Of a stretch of DNA of 46,906 bases, positions 1 through 7,535 are shown one piece after another (position 1 is the stretch's first letter; each line of letters begins with the position of its first letter). The position numbers and the translations under genes were made by a program. The DNA lies in NCBI GenBank assembly GCA_018240745.1, contig JAFEFF010000088.1, positions 1 through 46,906 of the forward strand. The letters run 5' to 3'. The stretch is from Pseudomonadota bacterium. GTDB lineage: Bacteria; Pseudomonadota; Alphaproteobacteria; Reyranellales; Reyranellaceae. The notes under the pieces were generated by a model. That model worked only from the letters and a program-made list of their open reading frames with translations. It made no database searches and was not told the DNA's origin.

Positions 1-173
1 GGTCGGGCTTAATCGCAGGCTCCGCCACATCAAAGAAAGCCTGCTCGAATTCATTTTTGCGTGGTTCGAGGGCTTGTTTGTTCGCCAACCACGAGAAATA
101 CCGGACCTCTCCCAGTAGCTGGGTTCGATAGCTTGAAACAAGGTCCTTTGAGACGAGATGGAATGCCGACCCG

Positions 174-845
174 ATGCAGGTGGTTTCCGGCCCCGACTAC
201 AGGCGGACCATCCATTTCGAGGCGCCGCCGTCGATCGCCGTGCCCGCGGCGATGGCCGGCTTCGTCGAATGGTTCAACGACACCGCGCCCGGCGGCCGGC
301 GGCCGATCGAGCCGGTGACGCGCGCCGGCATCGCCCATCTTCACTTCGTGTCGATCCACCCCTTCGAAGACGGCAATGGCCGCATCGGCCGCGCGCTCGC
401 CGAGAAGGTGCTGGCCCAGGGCCTCGGCCAGCCGAGCCTGATCGCGCTCGCCTACACGATCGAGCGGAGGCGCAAGGACTACTATGCCGCCCTCGAGCGC
501 AACAACAAGACCGACGAGATCACCGACTGGCTGACCTGGTTCGGCAACACGATCCTAACGGCGCAGGAAACCACGCTGCGGCGCGTGGAGTTCCTCGTGG
601 CAAAGGCGAGGTTCTACGAGAGGATGCGTGGCCGGTTGAACGAGCGGCAGGACAAGGCGATCGGCCGGATGTTTCACGAAGGCCTCGATGGCTTCAAGGG
701 CGGCATGAGCGCCGATAAGTACATCGCCATCACGGGCGCCTCGCGCGCGACAGCGACGAGGGACCTGCAGGACCTCGCGGCAAAGGGCGCGCTCAGGCGG
801 ACGGGGGAGCGGCGACATACGCGGTATCATCTCGACCTGAGGTGA
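174..845 (+). CDS. Fic-domain protein, N-terminally truncated
   Basis: Fic proteins usually transfer AMP from ATP to a hydroxyl side chain of a target protein. The Fic motif HPFEDGNGR is at residues 62-70 with the catalytic His and the phosphate-binding GNGR intact. The last 45 residues look like a winged-helix DNA-binding tail (ATRDLQDLAAKGAL, then a basic wing). The protein is 223 residues; relatives with this layout are about 370. In-frame codons upstream of the ATG still read like the family (ETRWNADP before MQVVSG) but are closed by a TAG at 129-131, so the N-terminal third, including the usual inhibitory helix with its (S/T)xxxE(G/N) motif, is missing. No ribosome binding site is visible. 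It may be a decaying remnant or a short active form. Family call is firm; functionality is doubtful. Confidence 0.75.
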   Translation: MQVVSGPDYRRTIHFEAPPSIAVPAAMAGFVEWFNDTAPGGRRPIEPVTRAGIAHLHFVSIHPFEDGNGRIGRALAEKVLAQGLGQPSLIALAYTIERRRKDYYAALERNNKTDEITDWLTWFGNTILTAQETTLRRVEFLVAKARFYERMRGRLNERQDKAIGRMFHEGLDGFKGGMSADKYIAITGASRATATRDLQDLAAKGALRRTGERRHTRYHLDLR

Positions 846-883
846 ATCCGCAGGGCCGGATCGGCGCGTCGGCACCCGTGCCC

Positions 884-947
884 TTTCTGCACCGTGCGGG
901 CTCTCGCGCCTTCGTCGCTGCGCTCCTGCAGGCGCTGCCGCCCGCCC
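884..947 (+). repeat. Dispersed repeat, copy A (CTGCACCGTGCGGGC type)
   Basis: The stretch between fic and the ccmI stop contains TTTCTGCACCGTGCGGGC followed by CTCTCGC, a CCTTCG block and GCTGCCGCCCGCC. The same order of blocks occurs in reverse at 9114-9171, and shorter relatives lie at 8837-8866 and 9210-9250. The middle is palindrome-rich and varies between copies. No protein is evident. It may help end transcription at the 3' end of ccmI. Confidence 0.6.
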
Positions 948-967
948 TGGCGCCCGCAGCGGGATCG

Positions 968-2305
968 TTATTCGGTTTCCTTTATCTTGGCTTCGAGCAT
1001 CGATCGGATCGGCGCGTCAGCCGGCAACATCGCCAGCAGCGTCTTCCAGCGCCGCGCGGCGGCGGCCTTGTCGCCTTTCGCGAAGTCGGCGGCGCCGAGA
1101 TAGAACAGCGCCAGGCCGTTGCTCGGCTCGGCCTTCTCCAGCCGCTCCAGCACCGCGACGGCGGCGGGGCCGGGCGGCTGGCCGGGCTGGAGCTGGCGGA
1201 CCTCGGTCTCGGCCCAGTCGGCGAGCAGCCGCGGCTCGAGCGGCGCCAGCCGGTCCGCCTTCGCATACGCTTCGGCGGACTTGTCGGCCTCCCCCAGCAC
1301 CCGCCGCGCGTTGGCGAGCCTGAGCCAGCCCGCGCGAGCCTCGGCGCGCTCGGCCGGCGTGGCCGGCTGCGACGCGGCGAGGCGCTGCTCCAGCCCCGCG
1401 ACCATGCCGCGGATCGCCTTCATCCGCTCCTCGGGCGGCAGGTTCTGCATCGCCTGCACCTGGTCCGGCGTCGGGCCGGGTGCAGCGGAGGGAGGCGCGA
1501 GCGTTCCGGGGCTCGGCGGTGGGACGGGCAGCCCTGATGCGCGCGCGACACGTTCCATTTCGGCGCGCAGGGTGGGCCGCCACGGCGCATCGGCCGGCGA
1601 CTTCCGCTCCAGCGCCTGCCAGCGCTCGAGCGCCGCCTTGCTGTCGCCGCCCTGGGCGTCGGCGAGGCCGAGATAGAACATCGCGCGCGGATCGTCGGGG
1701 GCCTTGCCGAGCGCGCGGCGCAGGGCGCCTATCGCCTCCGGCGTCACCACGCCGTCGGCCTGCCGGGTCAGCGCCTCGCCGAGGGCGGAGAGCGCCTCGG
1801 GATCGTCCGGCTGCTGCGCGAGCCGCGCGCGCAAGGCGGCGATCGTCCGGGCGAGGGCCTTGGCCTCGTCGGCGGCGGGCGGGGCGGCCGGGCCGGCAGG
1901 GCCGGTCCCGGGCTGGTGGGCGCGGGCAAAGAACGGCGCCGACGGCAGGCCGGGCGTGCCGATCTGCAGGTAGAGGCCGAGCGCGAACAGCGGGACGGCG
2001 AGGCACAGTGCCGGCGTGAGGAGGCGGTGGAAGGACGAAGACGCGCCATCGGAGTGGCGCGCCCCCAGCGGAAGATCCTTGTCGGCGGCGGCGAGCAGGC
2101 GGCGCTCGATCTCGGTGCGGGCGGCGTCGGCCTCGGCGGGCGCGAGCGTGCGGCCGCGCTCGCGCTCGACCTCGGCGAGCTGGTCGCGATAGACCGCGGT
2201 GTCGCTCGCCAGCCGGTCGCGCTGCGCCAGCCGCGGCTTGACCAGCGGCACCAGCAGCGCGGTCACCGTGGCGGTGGTGAGCAGGGCGAGGAAGAATTCG
2301 AGCAC
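968..2305 (-). CDS. ccmI: Cytochrome c biogenesis protein CcmI (CycH)
   Basis: CcmI holds apocytochrome c at the outer face of the inner membrane and hands it to the CcmF/CcmH haem ligation complex. The protein is 445 residues, normal for alphaproteobacterial CycH. It begins with a membrane segment (residues 1-20), has a cytoplasmic loop rich in charged residues with the family pattern YRDQLAEVERERGR, a second membrane segment near 100-120, then a periplasmic part of TPR-like helices (DPRAMFYLGLADAQGG; GLALFYLGAADFAKGD). The start is GTG. It is the last gene of the ccm cluster but is cut off from ccmH by a toxin-antitoxin pair on the other strand, so it probably needs its own promoter in the 57 bases before 2363. 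Confidence 0.93.
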   Translation of the reverse strand: MLEFFLALLTTATVTALLVPLVKPRLAQRDRLASDTAVYRDQLAEVERERGRTLAPAEADAARTEIERRLLAAADKDLPLGARHSDGASSSFHRLLTPALCLAVPLFALGLYLQIGTPGLPSAPFFARAHQPGTGPAGPAAPPAADEAKALARTIAALRARLAQQPDDPEALSALGEALTRQADGVVTPEAIGALRRALGKAPDDPRAMFYLGLADAQGGDSKAALERWQALERKSPADAPWRPTLRAEMERVARASGLPVPPPSPGTLAPPSAAPGPTPDQVQAMQNLPPEERMKAIRGMVAGLEQRLAASQPATPAERAEARAGWLRLANARRVLGEADKSAEAYAKADRLAPLEPRLLADWAETEVRQLQPGQPPGPAAVAVLERLEKAEPSNGLALFYLGAADFAKGDKAAAARRWKTLLAMLPADAPIRSMLEAKIKETE

Positions 2306-2362
2306 GGACTACCCGCCAATAGCGGCGATTGAAAAAGCACCGGGGAAGAGTACCTTTAGATT

Positions 2363-2587
2363 ATGGATAAGACCGTCCTCCTTGATGAGCTGGAGCAGCT
2401 CGATGCGCGTGAGCGCCTCGAGGTAGCATACGGACTGCTCGACAGTGTCCTGCACGAACAGTTTGCTCCTCCGCTGACCGAAGAGCAGCGGGCGGAGTTG
2501 CGGGCGCGCCTCGAGCACCATCGGGCGCATCCGGATGAACCGGGAGTGACCCTGGCCGAGATTCGCCGCAAGTTGATTGGTGGTTGA
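2363..2587 (+). CDS. Antitoxin-like addiction module protein
   Basis: A 74-residue acidic, helical protein of the small addiction-module antitoxin family usually found before a ParE/RelE toxin. The motif LLDELEQLDARERLEVAYGLLDS and the spacing to its end (LAEIRRKLIGG) are typical. A good ribosome binding site (GGGGAAG) lies about 13 bases upstream. The toxin gene follows after 18 bases, the normal antitoxin-first order. Proteins of this kind bind and block the toxin, and many repress their own promoter, which here would lie in the 57-base gap shared with ccmI. The pair sits on the plus strand inside the minus-strand ccm cluster, which suggests later insertion. Confidence 0.8.
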   Translation: MDKTVLLDELEQLDARERLEVAYGLLDSVLHEQFAPPLTEEQRAELRARLEHHRAHPDEPGVTLAEIRRKLIGG

Positions 2588-2605
2588 GGACACGCTGCTG
2601 CGACC

Positions 2606-2905
2606 GTGGCCCTCGTCATCTACAAGCCTGCAGCGGACGTCGAGGTCGCGGCCACGTTCCACCAGTACGAGCAAGATCGGCGCGGCCTCGGTGTCGAATT
2701 CCTCAACGAGCTGCTGCGCATCGAAGGCCATCTTTCTCTGAACCCCGCCCTATACCAACGCGTAGAAGGCGACGTGCGGCGCGCCAATCTGCGTCGCTTC
2801 CCCTATGGCCTGTTCTACGTCATCGACGGCCGGACGGTATCCATCCTCGCGTGCCTGAATCTTCATCGCAGGCCGCCTTCTTTCGTTGAGTTGCTCGCGC
2901 GCTGA
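2606..2905 (+). CDS. ParE/RelE-family toxin
   Basis: A 99-residue protein of the ParE/RelE fold. It shows the usual opening (YKPAADVEVAATFHQYEQDRRGLG), a conserved core of small strands (RRANLRRFPYGLFYVIDGRTV) and a short C-terminal strand. ParE-type members inhibit DNA gyrase and RelE-type members cut mRNA on the ribosome; the sequence alone does not settle which, though the FPYGLFYVID block is frequent in ParE-like members. The start is GTG, 18 bases after the antitoxin stop, so the two are co-transcribed. It ends 4 bases short of the converging ccmH stop. The tight fit suggests the pair entered the ccmH-ccmI junction without damaging either gene. Confidence 0.83.
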   Translation: MALVIYKPAADVEVAATFHQYEQDRRGLGVEFLNELLRIEGHLSLNPALYQRVEGDVRRANLRRFPYGLFYVIDGRTVSILACLNLHRRPPSFVELLAR

Positions 2906-2909
2906 CACG

Positions 2910-3383
2910 TCACGGCTTTCTCTCGCCGAGAAGGGCAGACAGGCGGGCGCGCTCCTCGTCCGTCAGCGGTGCCGGCGGCGGCTCGAGCTTCCGCTTGCGG
3001 GCGGCGAGCAGCAGGGCGCTGCCGGCCAGCAGCAGGACCAGCGGGCCGCCCAGCCACAGCAGCCAGGTGTCCGATTTGAACGGCGGCTTCAGCAGCACGT
3101 AGTCGCCGTAGCGCGCCACCATGAAGTCCATCACCTGCCGGTCGCTGTCGCCGGCGGCGAGCCGCTCGCGCACGGCGCGGCGCATGTCGTGCGCCACCTC
3201 GGCGTTGGAATCGTCGACCGCCTGGTTCTGGCAGACGACGCAGCGCAGCGCCCGGCCGATCTCGCGCGCGCGGGCCTCGAGCGCGGGGTCCTTCAGCATC
3301 TCGGAGGGTTCAACCGCCAGTGCTGGAGTCACAAGCGCCAGCAACAGCATAATTGTCGTCCTGAGCGCAGCGAAGGACCTCAT
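2910..3383 (-). CDS. ccmH: Cytochrome c maturation protein CcmH (CycL)
   Basis: CcmH is the membrane-anchored thiol-disulfide protein that keeps the CXXCH haem-binding cysteines of apocytochrome c reduced for haem attachment. The protein is 157 residues. It has an N-terminal signal segment, the diagnostic LRCVVCQNQ motif with Cys48 and Cys51, a conserved three-helix domain (VAHDMRRAVRERLAAG; VARYGDYVLLKPPF), one membrane helix near 105-127 and a short basic cytoplasmic tail. The ATG at 3383 coincides with the inner end of the left arm of a 104-bp palindromic element, so the first 11 residues (MRSFAALRTTI) are repeat-encoded; an in-frame ATG at 3350 would leave a very short signal segment. Upstream is ccmG, downstream the toxin-antitoxin pair. 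Confidence 0.93.
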   Translation of the reverse strand: MRSFAALRTTIMLLLALVTPALAVEPSEMLKDPALEARAREIGRALRCVVCQNQAVDDSNAEVAHDMRRAVRERLAAGDSDRQVMDFMVARYGDYVLLKPPFKSDTWLLWLGGPLVLLLAGSALLLAARKRKLEPPPAPLTDEERARLSALLGERKP

Positions 3384-3457
3384 GGCGATTCCTTCGGCAC
3401 GGCGCCAGCCTTCGCGTCACGAGCGCAATGAGGTCCTTCGCTGCGCTCAGGACGACA
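3354..3457. repeat. 104-bp palindromic element, copy 1
   Basis: Two 30-base arms (3354-3383 and 3428-3457) are perfect inverted repeats, beginning TGTCGTCCTGAGCGCAGCG and ending at CCTCAT, around a 44-base centre. Copy 2 at 6055-6158 differs at only about four positions. The core CCTGAGCGCAGCGAAGG is of a type seen as scattered intergenic repeats in many alphaproteobacteria. It fills the ccmG-ccmH junction and supplies the ccmH start codon. Confidence 0.9.
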
Positions 3458-3462
3458 GAAAA

Positions 3463-3972
3463 TCACGACCCGCCCCGCAGCAGCGGCAGGATCGTGCCCA
3501 AGTCGCGCTCGGTGATGGGGCCGCGGAAGTGCAGGCGGACGATGCCCTGGGCGTCGATCAGGTAGGTCTCGGGCACGCCCGACAGGCCCCAGTCGAGGGC
3601 GATCTTGCCGTCCTGGTCGAAGCCCAGCCGGGTGAACGGATCGCCCAGGCGCTGCAGCCAGGCGCGCGTCGCCTCGGGCTTGTCCTTCCAGGCGATGCCG
3701 ATGATGGTCGCGCCCTCGCGGCTCTTCAGGCGCTCGAACATCGGATGCTCGGCGAGGCAGGGCGCGCACCAGCTCGCGAAGAAATTCACCAGCACCGGCT
3801 TGCCCGCCTTGATCAGGCCCTCGCCGAGCTGGCCCGGCAGCGTCGGCGCCGAGCGGCCGACCATCACCGAGCCGATCGACGCCGGGTCGCGGCCCGACAG
3901 CAGCGACCAGCCGAAGAAGCCCGCCAGGATCGCCAGCGTCAGCAGCGGCAGGACGAAGAGGAAGCGGTTCAT
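3463..3972 (-). CDS. ccmG: Thiol:disulfide interchange protein CcmG/DsbE
   Basis: A periplasmic thioredoxin-fold protein tethered by an N-terminal membrane helix (residues 4-24). It reduces the CcmH or apocytochrome thiols. The active site is ASWCAPC, with Cys69 and Cys72, and the cis-proline loop reads SGVPETYLID, the normal CcmG form. At 169 residues it matches the family. I chose the ATG at 3972 because MNRFLFVLPLLTLAILAG is a proper signal anchor; the open frame runs further upstream but only through a palindromic spacer. The gene is followed immediately by the 104-bp element before ccmH. Confidence 0.95.
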   Translation of the reverse strand: MNRFLFVLPLLTLAILAGFFGWSLLSGRDPASIGSVMVGRSAPTLPGQLGEGLIKAGKPVLVNFFASWCAPCLAEHPMFERLKSREGATIIGIAWKDKPEATRAWLQRLGDPFTRLGFDQDGKIALDWGLSGVPETYLIDAQGIVRLHFRGPITERDLGTILPLLRGGS

Positions 3973-3982
3973 GGCATTCCCT

Positions 3983-4092
3983 CGTCGTCCCGACTCGCGC
4001 GGATGAAATCCGCGCTTTTGCGAAGCGAAGTGGAGGGACCTTTTTTCCGCGGCGCCGGCAAAAGAGGCCCCTCGGCTCCGCTCGGGGCGACG
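3983..4092. repeat. Palindromic spacer element between ccmF and ccmG
   Basis: The outer arms are CGTCGTCCCGA (3983-3993) and its inverted partner at 4082-4092, with one mismatch. Inside is a perfect 8-bp hairpin, GCGCGGAT-GAA-ATCCGCGC (3997-4015), and a GGCTCCGCTCGGGG block that echoes the core of the 104-bp elements. It is a different element from the one at the G/H and E/F junctions. It probably folds in the ccm transcript. Confidence 0.6.
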
Positions 4093-4099
4093 GGGATTG

Positions 4100-6049
4100 T
4101 CATTCCGCCACCTGTACCGTTGCCCGCGACCGTCGCGGCGCGCCGATGCGCAGCCGGCGGTCGGAGAGCGAGACGAAGCCGCCGAACGCGCACAGGCCGG
4201 CGCCGAGCCAGATCCACGGCGCCAGCGGATTCCAGTAGAGGCGGACCGTCCAGCCCTTGGCGGCATCGCCCTCGCCCAGCGTGCCGTAGATGTCGCGCAA
4301 GAGGTTGGTGTGGATCGAGGTCTCGGCGAGCTGGCGCTGCTGCACCGTGAACAGCCGGCGCTCGGGCGTGAGCGTGGTGAAGAACCGGCCGTCCCTGGTG
4401 AGCGTGATCGACGCGCGCTCGGCGACGTAGTTGGGGCCCTGCAGGGGCACCACCGAGTCGAGCCTGACGCCGAGCCCCGCGAACGCCGCGGTGTCGCCGA
4501 TCCTCATGGTGCGGATCAGCTCGTGGTTCCACGCCGCCGTCGCCACCGCGCCCAGCACGACGAAACCCAGCGCGGTGTGGCTGATCGACATGCCGATCGC
4601 GCTGCGCGGCATGGTGGCGAGCCGCCCGCGCCGCACGCGGCCCAGGAACTCGGTCAGGCTGCCGGCGATCAGCCAGACGCCGAAGCCGAAGGCGATCGCG
4701 GCGAGAGTCGCGCGACCGTCCACCGCGACGCCGGCAATAATAGCGGCGATAGCGGAGACGGCGAACGCCGCGCGCAGGCGGACCAGCGCGGGCCACAGCT
4801 CGGCGCGCTTCCAGTTGAGGAACGGCCCGACGCACAGCGCGGCGAACAGGGGCGCGCAGATCGGCACGAAGGTGACGTTGAAGAACGGCGGCCCGACCGA
4901 GACCTTGTTGCCGGTGGTGAGGTCGAGGAACAGCGGATAGAGCGTGCCCAGCAGCACCGTCGCCGCCAGGGTGCAGAGCAGCAGGTTGTTGAGGATCAGC
5001 CCGCCCTCGCGGCTGATCGGCTGGAACAGCCCGCCGCCGGCGAGCTTCGGCGCCTGCCAGGCGTAGAGCGCCAGCCCGCCGCCGGTGACCAGCAGCAGGA
5101 AGCCGAGGATGAAGATGCCGCGCGCCGGGTCGGTGGCGAAGGCATGCACGCTGGTCAGCACGCCCGAGCGCACCAGGAAGGTCCCCAGGAGGCTGAGGGA
5201 AAAGGCGAGGATGGCCAGCAGCACCGTCCAGCTCTTCAGCGCGTCGCGCTTCTCGACCACGATCGCGGAGTGCAAGAGCGCGGTGCCGGCGAGCCACGGC
5301 ATCAGCGAGGCGTTCTCGACCGGATCCCAGAACCAGAAGCCGCCCCAGCCGAGGATGTAGTAGGACCACCACGAGCCCAATGCGATGCCGCAGGTCAGGA
5401 AGCACCAGGCCGCCAGCGTCCACGGCCGCACCCAGCGCGCCCACGCCGCGTCGACCCTTCCCTCGAGCAGCGCCGCGATGGCGAAGGCATAGGTCACCGA
5501 GAAACCGACATAGCCGAGGTAGAGCATCGGCGGGTGGAAGGCGAGGCCCGGGTCCTGCAGCAGCGGGTTGAGGCCGTTGCCGTCGGGCGGCGCCGGCGAG
5601 ACGCGCTCGAACGGGTTGGAGGTGAAGAGGATGAAGGCGAGGAAGCCGACGCCGATCAGCGCCTGCACGCCGAGCACGCGGGCGCGGAGCGAGTCGGGCA
5701 GGTTGTTGCCGAACAGCGCCACCGCCGCGCCGAACAGCGACAGGATCAGCGCCCACAAGAGCATCGAGCCCTCGTGGTTCCCCCATACGCCGGAGATCTT
5801 GTAGATCAGCGGCTTGGCCGAATGCGAGTTGGCGACGACGTTGGCGACCGAGAAGTCCGACGTCACGTAGGCCTGGGTGAGCGCCAGGAACGCGCCGATG
5901 ACCAGGAACGCCTGCGTCAGCGCCGCCGACCGGCCGAGCGCCATCAGCCGGATGTCGCCCCGCGCCGCGCCGACGAACGGCAGCGTTCCCTGCACGATCG
6001 CGACGGCGAGCGCCAAAATCAGTGCGTAATGACCCAATTCCGGAATCAT
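4100..6049 (-). CDS. ccmF: Haem lyase subunit CcmF
   Basis: CcmF is the large polytopic inner-membrane protein that, with CcmH and CcmI, attaches haem to apocytochrome c. The 649-residue length is normal. The WWD haem-handling signature is clear (LGWGGFWFWDPVENAS), as are the early membrane region with HEGSMLLWALIL and the late periplasmic domain with ERRLFTVQQRQLAE. Many hydrophobic helices run through the protein. I chose the ATG at 6049 (MIPELGHYALILALAVA), which gives the usual short N-terminus; the frame continues upstream only through the 104-bp repeat. It lies between ccmE and ccmG, each separated from it by a palindromic element. Confidence 0.96.
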   Translation of the reverse strand: MIPELGHYALILALAVAIVQGTLPFVGAARGDIRLMALGRSAALTQAFLVIGAFLALTQAYVTSDFSVANVVANSHSAKPLIYKISGVWGNHEGSMLLWALILSLFGAAVALFGNNLPDSLRARVLGVQALIGVGFLAFILFTSNPFERVSPAPPDGNGLNPLLQDPGLAFHPPMLYLGYVGFSVTYAFAIAALLEGRVDAAWARWVRPWTLAAWCFLTCGIALGSWWSYYILGWGGFWFWDPVENASLMPWLAGTALLHSAIVVEKRDALKSWTVLLAILAFSLSLLGTFLVRSGVLTSVHAFATDPARGIFILGFLLLVTGGGLALYAWQAPKLAGGGLFQPISREGGLILNNLLLCTLAATVLLGTLYPLFLDLTTGNKVSVGPPFFNVTFVPICAPLFAALCVGPFLNWKRAELWPALVRLRAAFAVSAIAAIIAGVAVDGRATLAAIAFGFGVWLIAGSLTEFLGRVRRGRLATMPRSAIGMSISHTALGFVVLGAVATAAWNHELIRTMRIGDTAAFAGLGVRLDSVVPLQGPNYVAERASITLTRDGRFFTTLTPERRLFTVQQRQLAETSIHTNLLRDIYGTLGEGDAAKGWTVRLYWNPLAPWIWLGAGLCAFGGFVSLSDRRLRIGAPRRSRATVQVAE

Positions 6050-6054
6050 AGTTC

Positions 6055-6158
6055 TGTCGTCCTGAGCGTAGCGAAGGACCTCATGACGATTCCTTCGGCA
6101 CGGCGCCAGCCTTCGCGTCACGAGCGCAATGAGATCCTTCGCTGCGCTCAGGATGACA
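6055..6158. repeat. 104-bp palindromic element, copy 2
   Basis: This has the same structure as 3354-3457, with arms at 6055-6084 and 6129-6158. The arms differ from each other at three positions, all transitions. It sits between the ccmE stop and the ccmF start. It is about 96 percent identical to copy 1 by eye, including the 44-base centre, which points to recent duplication or gene conversion. Confidence 0.9.
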
Positions 6159-6181
6159 GAGTGTGCACCTCTCCCGCGGGC

Positions 6182-6643
6182 TCATTTTTCTTTCCCGCTC
6201 CCTTCCTGCCAGCGGCCCGATTCCTTCAGCGCCTTCGCGACCTCGGGCGGCATGTACTTCTCGTCGTGCTTGGCGAGCACCTCGCGGGCGGTGAACACGC
6301 CGTCGGCGCCGAGCGTGCCTTCGGCGATCACGCCCTGGCCCTCGCGGAAGAGATCGGGCAGCAGGCCGCGATAGACCACCGGCACCGTCTCCTTGAGGTC
6401 GGTGACGACGAACCGCACCTCCTGCCCGTCCTTCTTGACGCTGCCCTGCTCGACCAGCCCGCCGATGCGCAGCCGCCGGTCGGGGCCGGGATGCTTCTCC
6501 GCCACCTGGGTCGGCGAATAGAAGAACACCAGATTGTCGCTCAGCGCCGACAGCACCAGCGCCACCGCGGCGCCGAGCACGCAGAGCGAGCCGACCAGCA
6601 GCCACAGCCGCTTGCGCTTGGGGGTCATGCGGCGCGGTTTCAT
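6182..6643 (-). CDS. ccmE: Cytochrome c haem chaperone CcmE
   Basis: CcmE takes haem from the CcmC/CcmD complex, binds it covalently through a histidine and passes it to CcmF. The protein is 153 residues with one N-terminal membrane helix (about 13-34), a periplasmic beta-barrel domain ([39 protein letters not shown]) and the haem site HDEKY with His126 and Tyr130. The C-terminal tail is short and charged. The ATG at 6643 overlaps the ccmD stop as ATGA, which fixes this start over the internal ATG at 6628. Confidence 0.95.
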   Translation of the reverse strand: MKPRRMTPKRKRLWLLVGSLCVLGAAVALVLSALSDNLVFFYSPTQVAEKHPGPDRRLRIGGLVEQGSVKKDGQEVRFVVTDLKETVPVVYRGLLPDLFREGQGVIAEGTLGADGVFTAREVLAKHDEKYMPPEVAKALKESGRWQEGSGKEK

Positions 6644-6777
6644 CGCCTCTCCAGTCCGCGCGCCGAGAGCTCGCGCCTGATGCGGCGGCGCGCGACGAGC
6701 GAGGCGATCGCCAGCCCGCCGAAGCCCACGAGCGCCACGATGTAGGCGCCGACGATGAACGGCGTATGGTTCACCAT
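6640..6777 (-). CDS. ccmD: Haem exporter protein CcmD
   Basis: A 45-residue single-pass membrane protein. It has a short N-terminus ([18 protein letters not shown]), one helix, then a basic tail ([17 protein letters not shown]), the typical CcmD layout. CcmD helps release haem-loaded CcmE from the CcmABC complex. It lies between ccmC (stop at 6784, a 6-base gap) and ccmE (ATGA overlap), exactly where ccmD is expected. It is easy to miss because of its size. Confidence 0.9.
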   Translation of the reverse strand: MVNHTPFIVGAYIVALVGFGGLAIASLVARRRIRRELSARGLERR

Positions 6778-6783
6778 CCGCTC

Positions 6784-7503
6784 CTAGAGGGCCATCTCGG
6801 CGGCTTCGAGGCGGCGGCGGTCGATCTCGGTCTCGGTGCGCAGCAGCACCAGCACGACGAACAGCAGCAGCAGGGCGAGCGCCATCACCAGCAACGGGGT
6901 CAGGATCGAGGGATCGATCGACGGCCCGCCGAGCTTCATCACCGAGGCCGGCTGGTGCAGCGTGTTCCACCAATCGACCGAGAACTTGATGACCGGCAGG
7001 TTGATCACGCCGACCAGCGCCAGGATCGCCGCCGCTCTATCGCCGCGCTCCGAGTCGTCATAGGCGCGGCTGAGGGCGATGTGGCCGAGATAGAGGAAGA
7101 ACAGCAGCAGCATCGAGGTGAGCCGCGCGTCCCACACCCAGTAGGTGCCCCACATCGGCCGGCCCCACAGCGCGCCGGTCAGCAGGCACACCGCGGCGAA
7201 CACCGCGCCGACCGGCGCCGCCGCCCGGGCCATCAGCGCCGCCAGCGGGTGGCGCCAGACCAGCAGCGAGGCGCCGAGCGCCGCGAGCAGCGCATAGCCC
7301 ATCATCGACAGCCAGGCCGACGGCACATGGAGGAACATGATGCGCACCGTCTCGCCCTGCTGGTAGTCGGGCGGCGATTCGACCAGCGCCAGCCAGAGGC
7401 CGACCGCCAGCGCCAGCGCGGTCGCCACCGACAGCGCCGGCAGCACGCGCTGGCTGAAGCGGCGGAAGCGCGCCGGGTTGGCAAGGACATGCAGGCTGGC
7501 CAT
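6784..7503 (-). CDS. ccmC: Haem exporter/handling protein CcmC
   Basis: CcmC is a six-helix inner-membrane protein that presents haem to CcmE. The 239-residue length is normal. The WWD-type signature is [13 protein letters not shown] at residues 118-130. Conserved flanking histidines are visible in MFLHVPSAW (His59) and in [10 protein letters not shown]. It lies between ccmB and ccmD in the usual order. A 32-base gap separates it from ccmB. The start ATG at 7503 gives a typical short cytoplasmic N-terminus before helix 1. Confidence 0.95.
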   Translation of the reverse strand: MASLHVLANPARFRRFSQRVLPALSVATALALAVGLWLALVESPPDYQQGETVRIMFLHVPSAWLSMMGYALLAALGASLLVWRHPLAALMARAAAPVGAVFAAVCLLTGALWGRPMWGTYWVWDARLTSMLLLFFLYLGHIALSRAYDDSERGDRAAAILALVGVINLPVIKFSVDWWNTLHQPASVMKLGGPSIDPSILTPLLVMALALLLLFVVLVLLRTETEIDRRRLEAAEMAL

Positions 7504-7535
7504 CGCTTACGTATTCGTCCTCCGGAGCAGCTTGT

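Noticed and set aside
2..118. Open frame of 38 codons from the left edge (ends WFEGLFVRQPREIPDLSQ).
   Set aside because: It is short, cut by the window edge and matches nothing I recognise. It could be the end of a gene outside the window, but there is not enough to annotate.
4097..6745. An 882-codon plus-strand open frame opposite ccmF and ccmE.
   Set aside because: It is the antisense shadow of clear ccm genes, rich in Arg, Glu and Gln as expected from GC-rich reverse frames.
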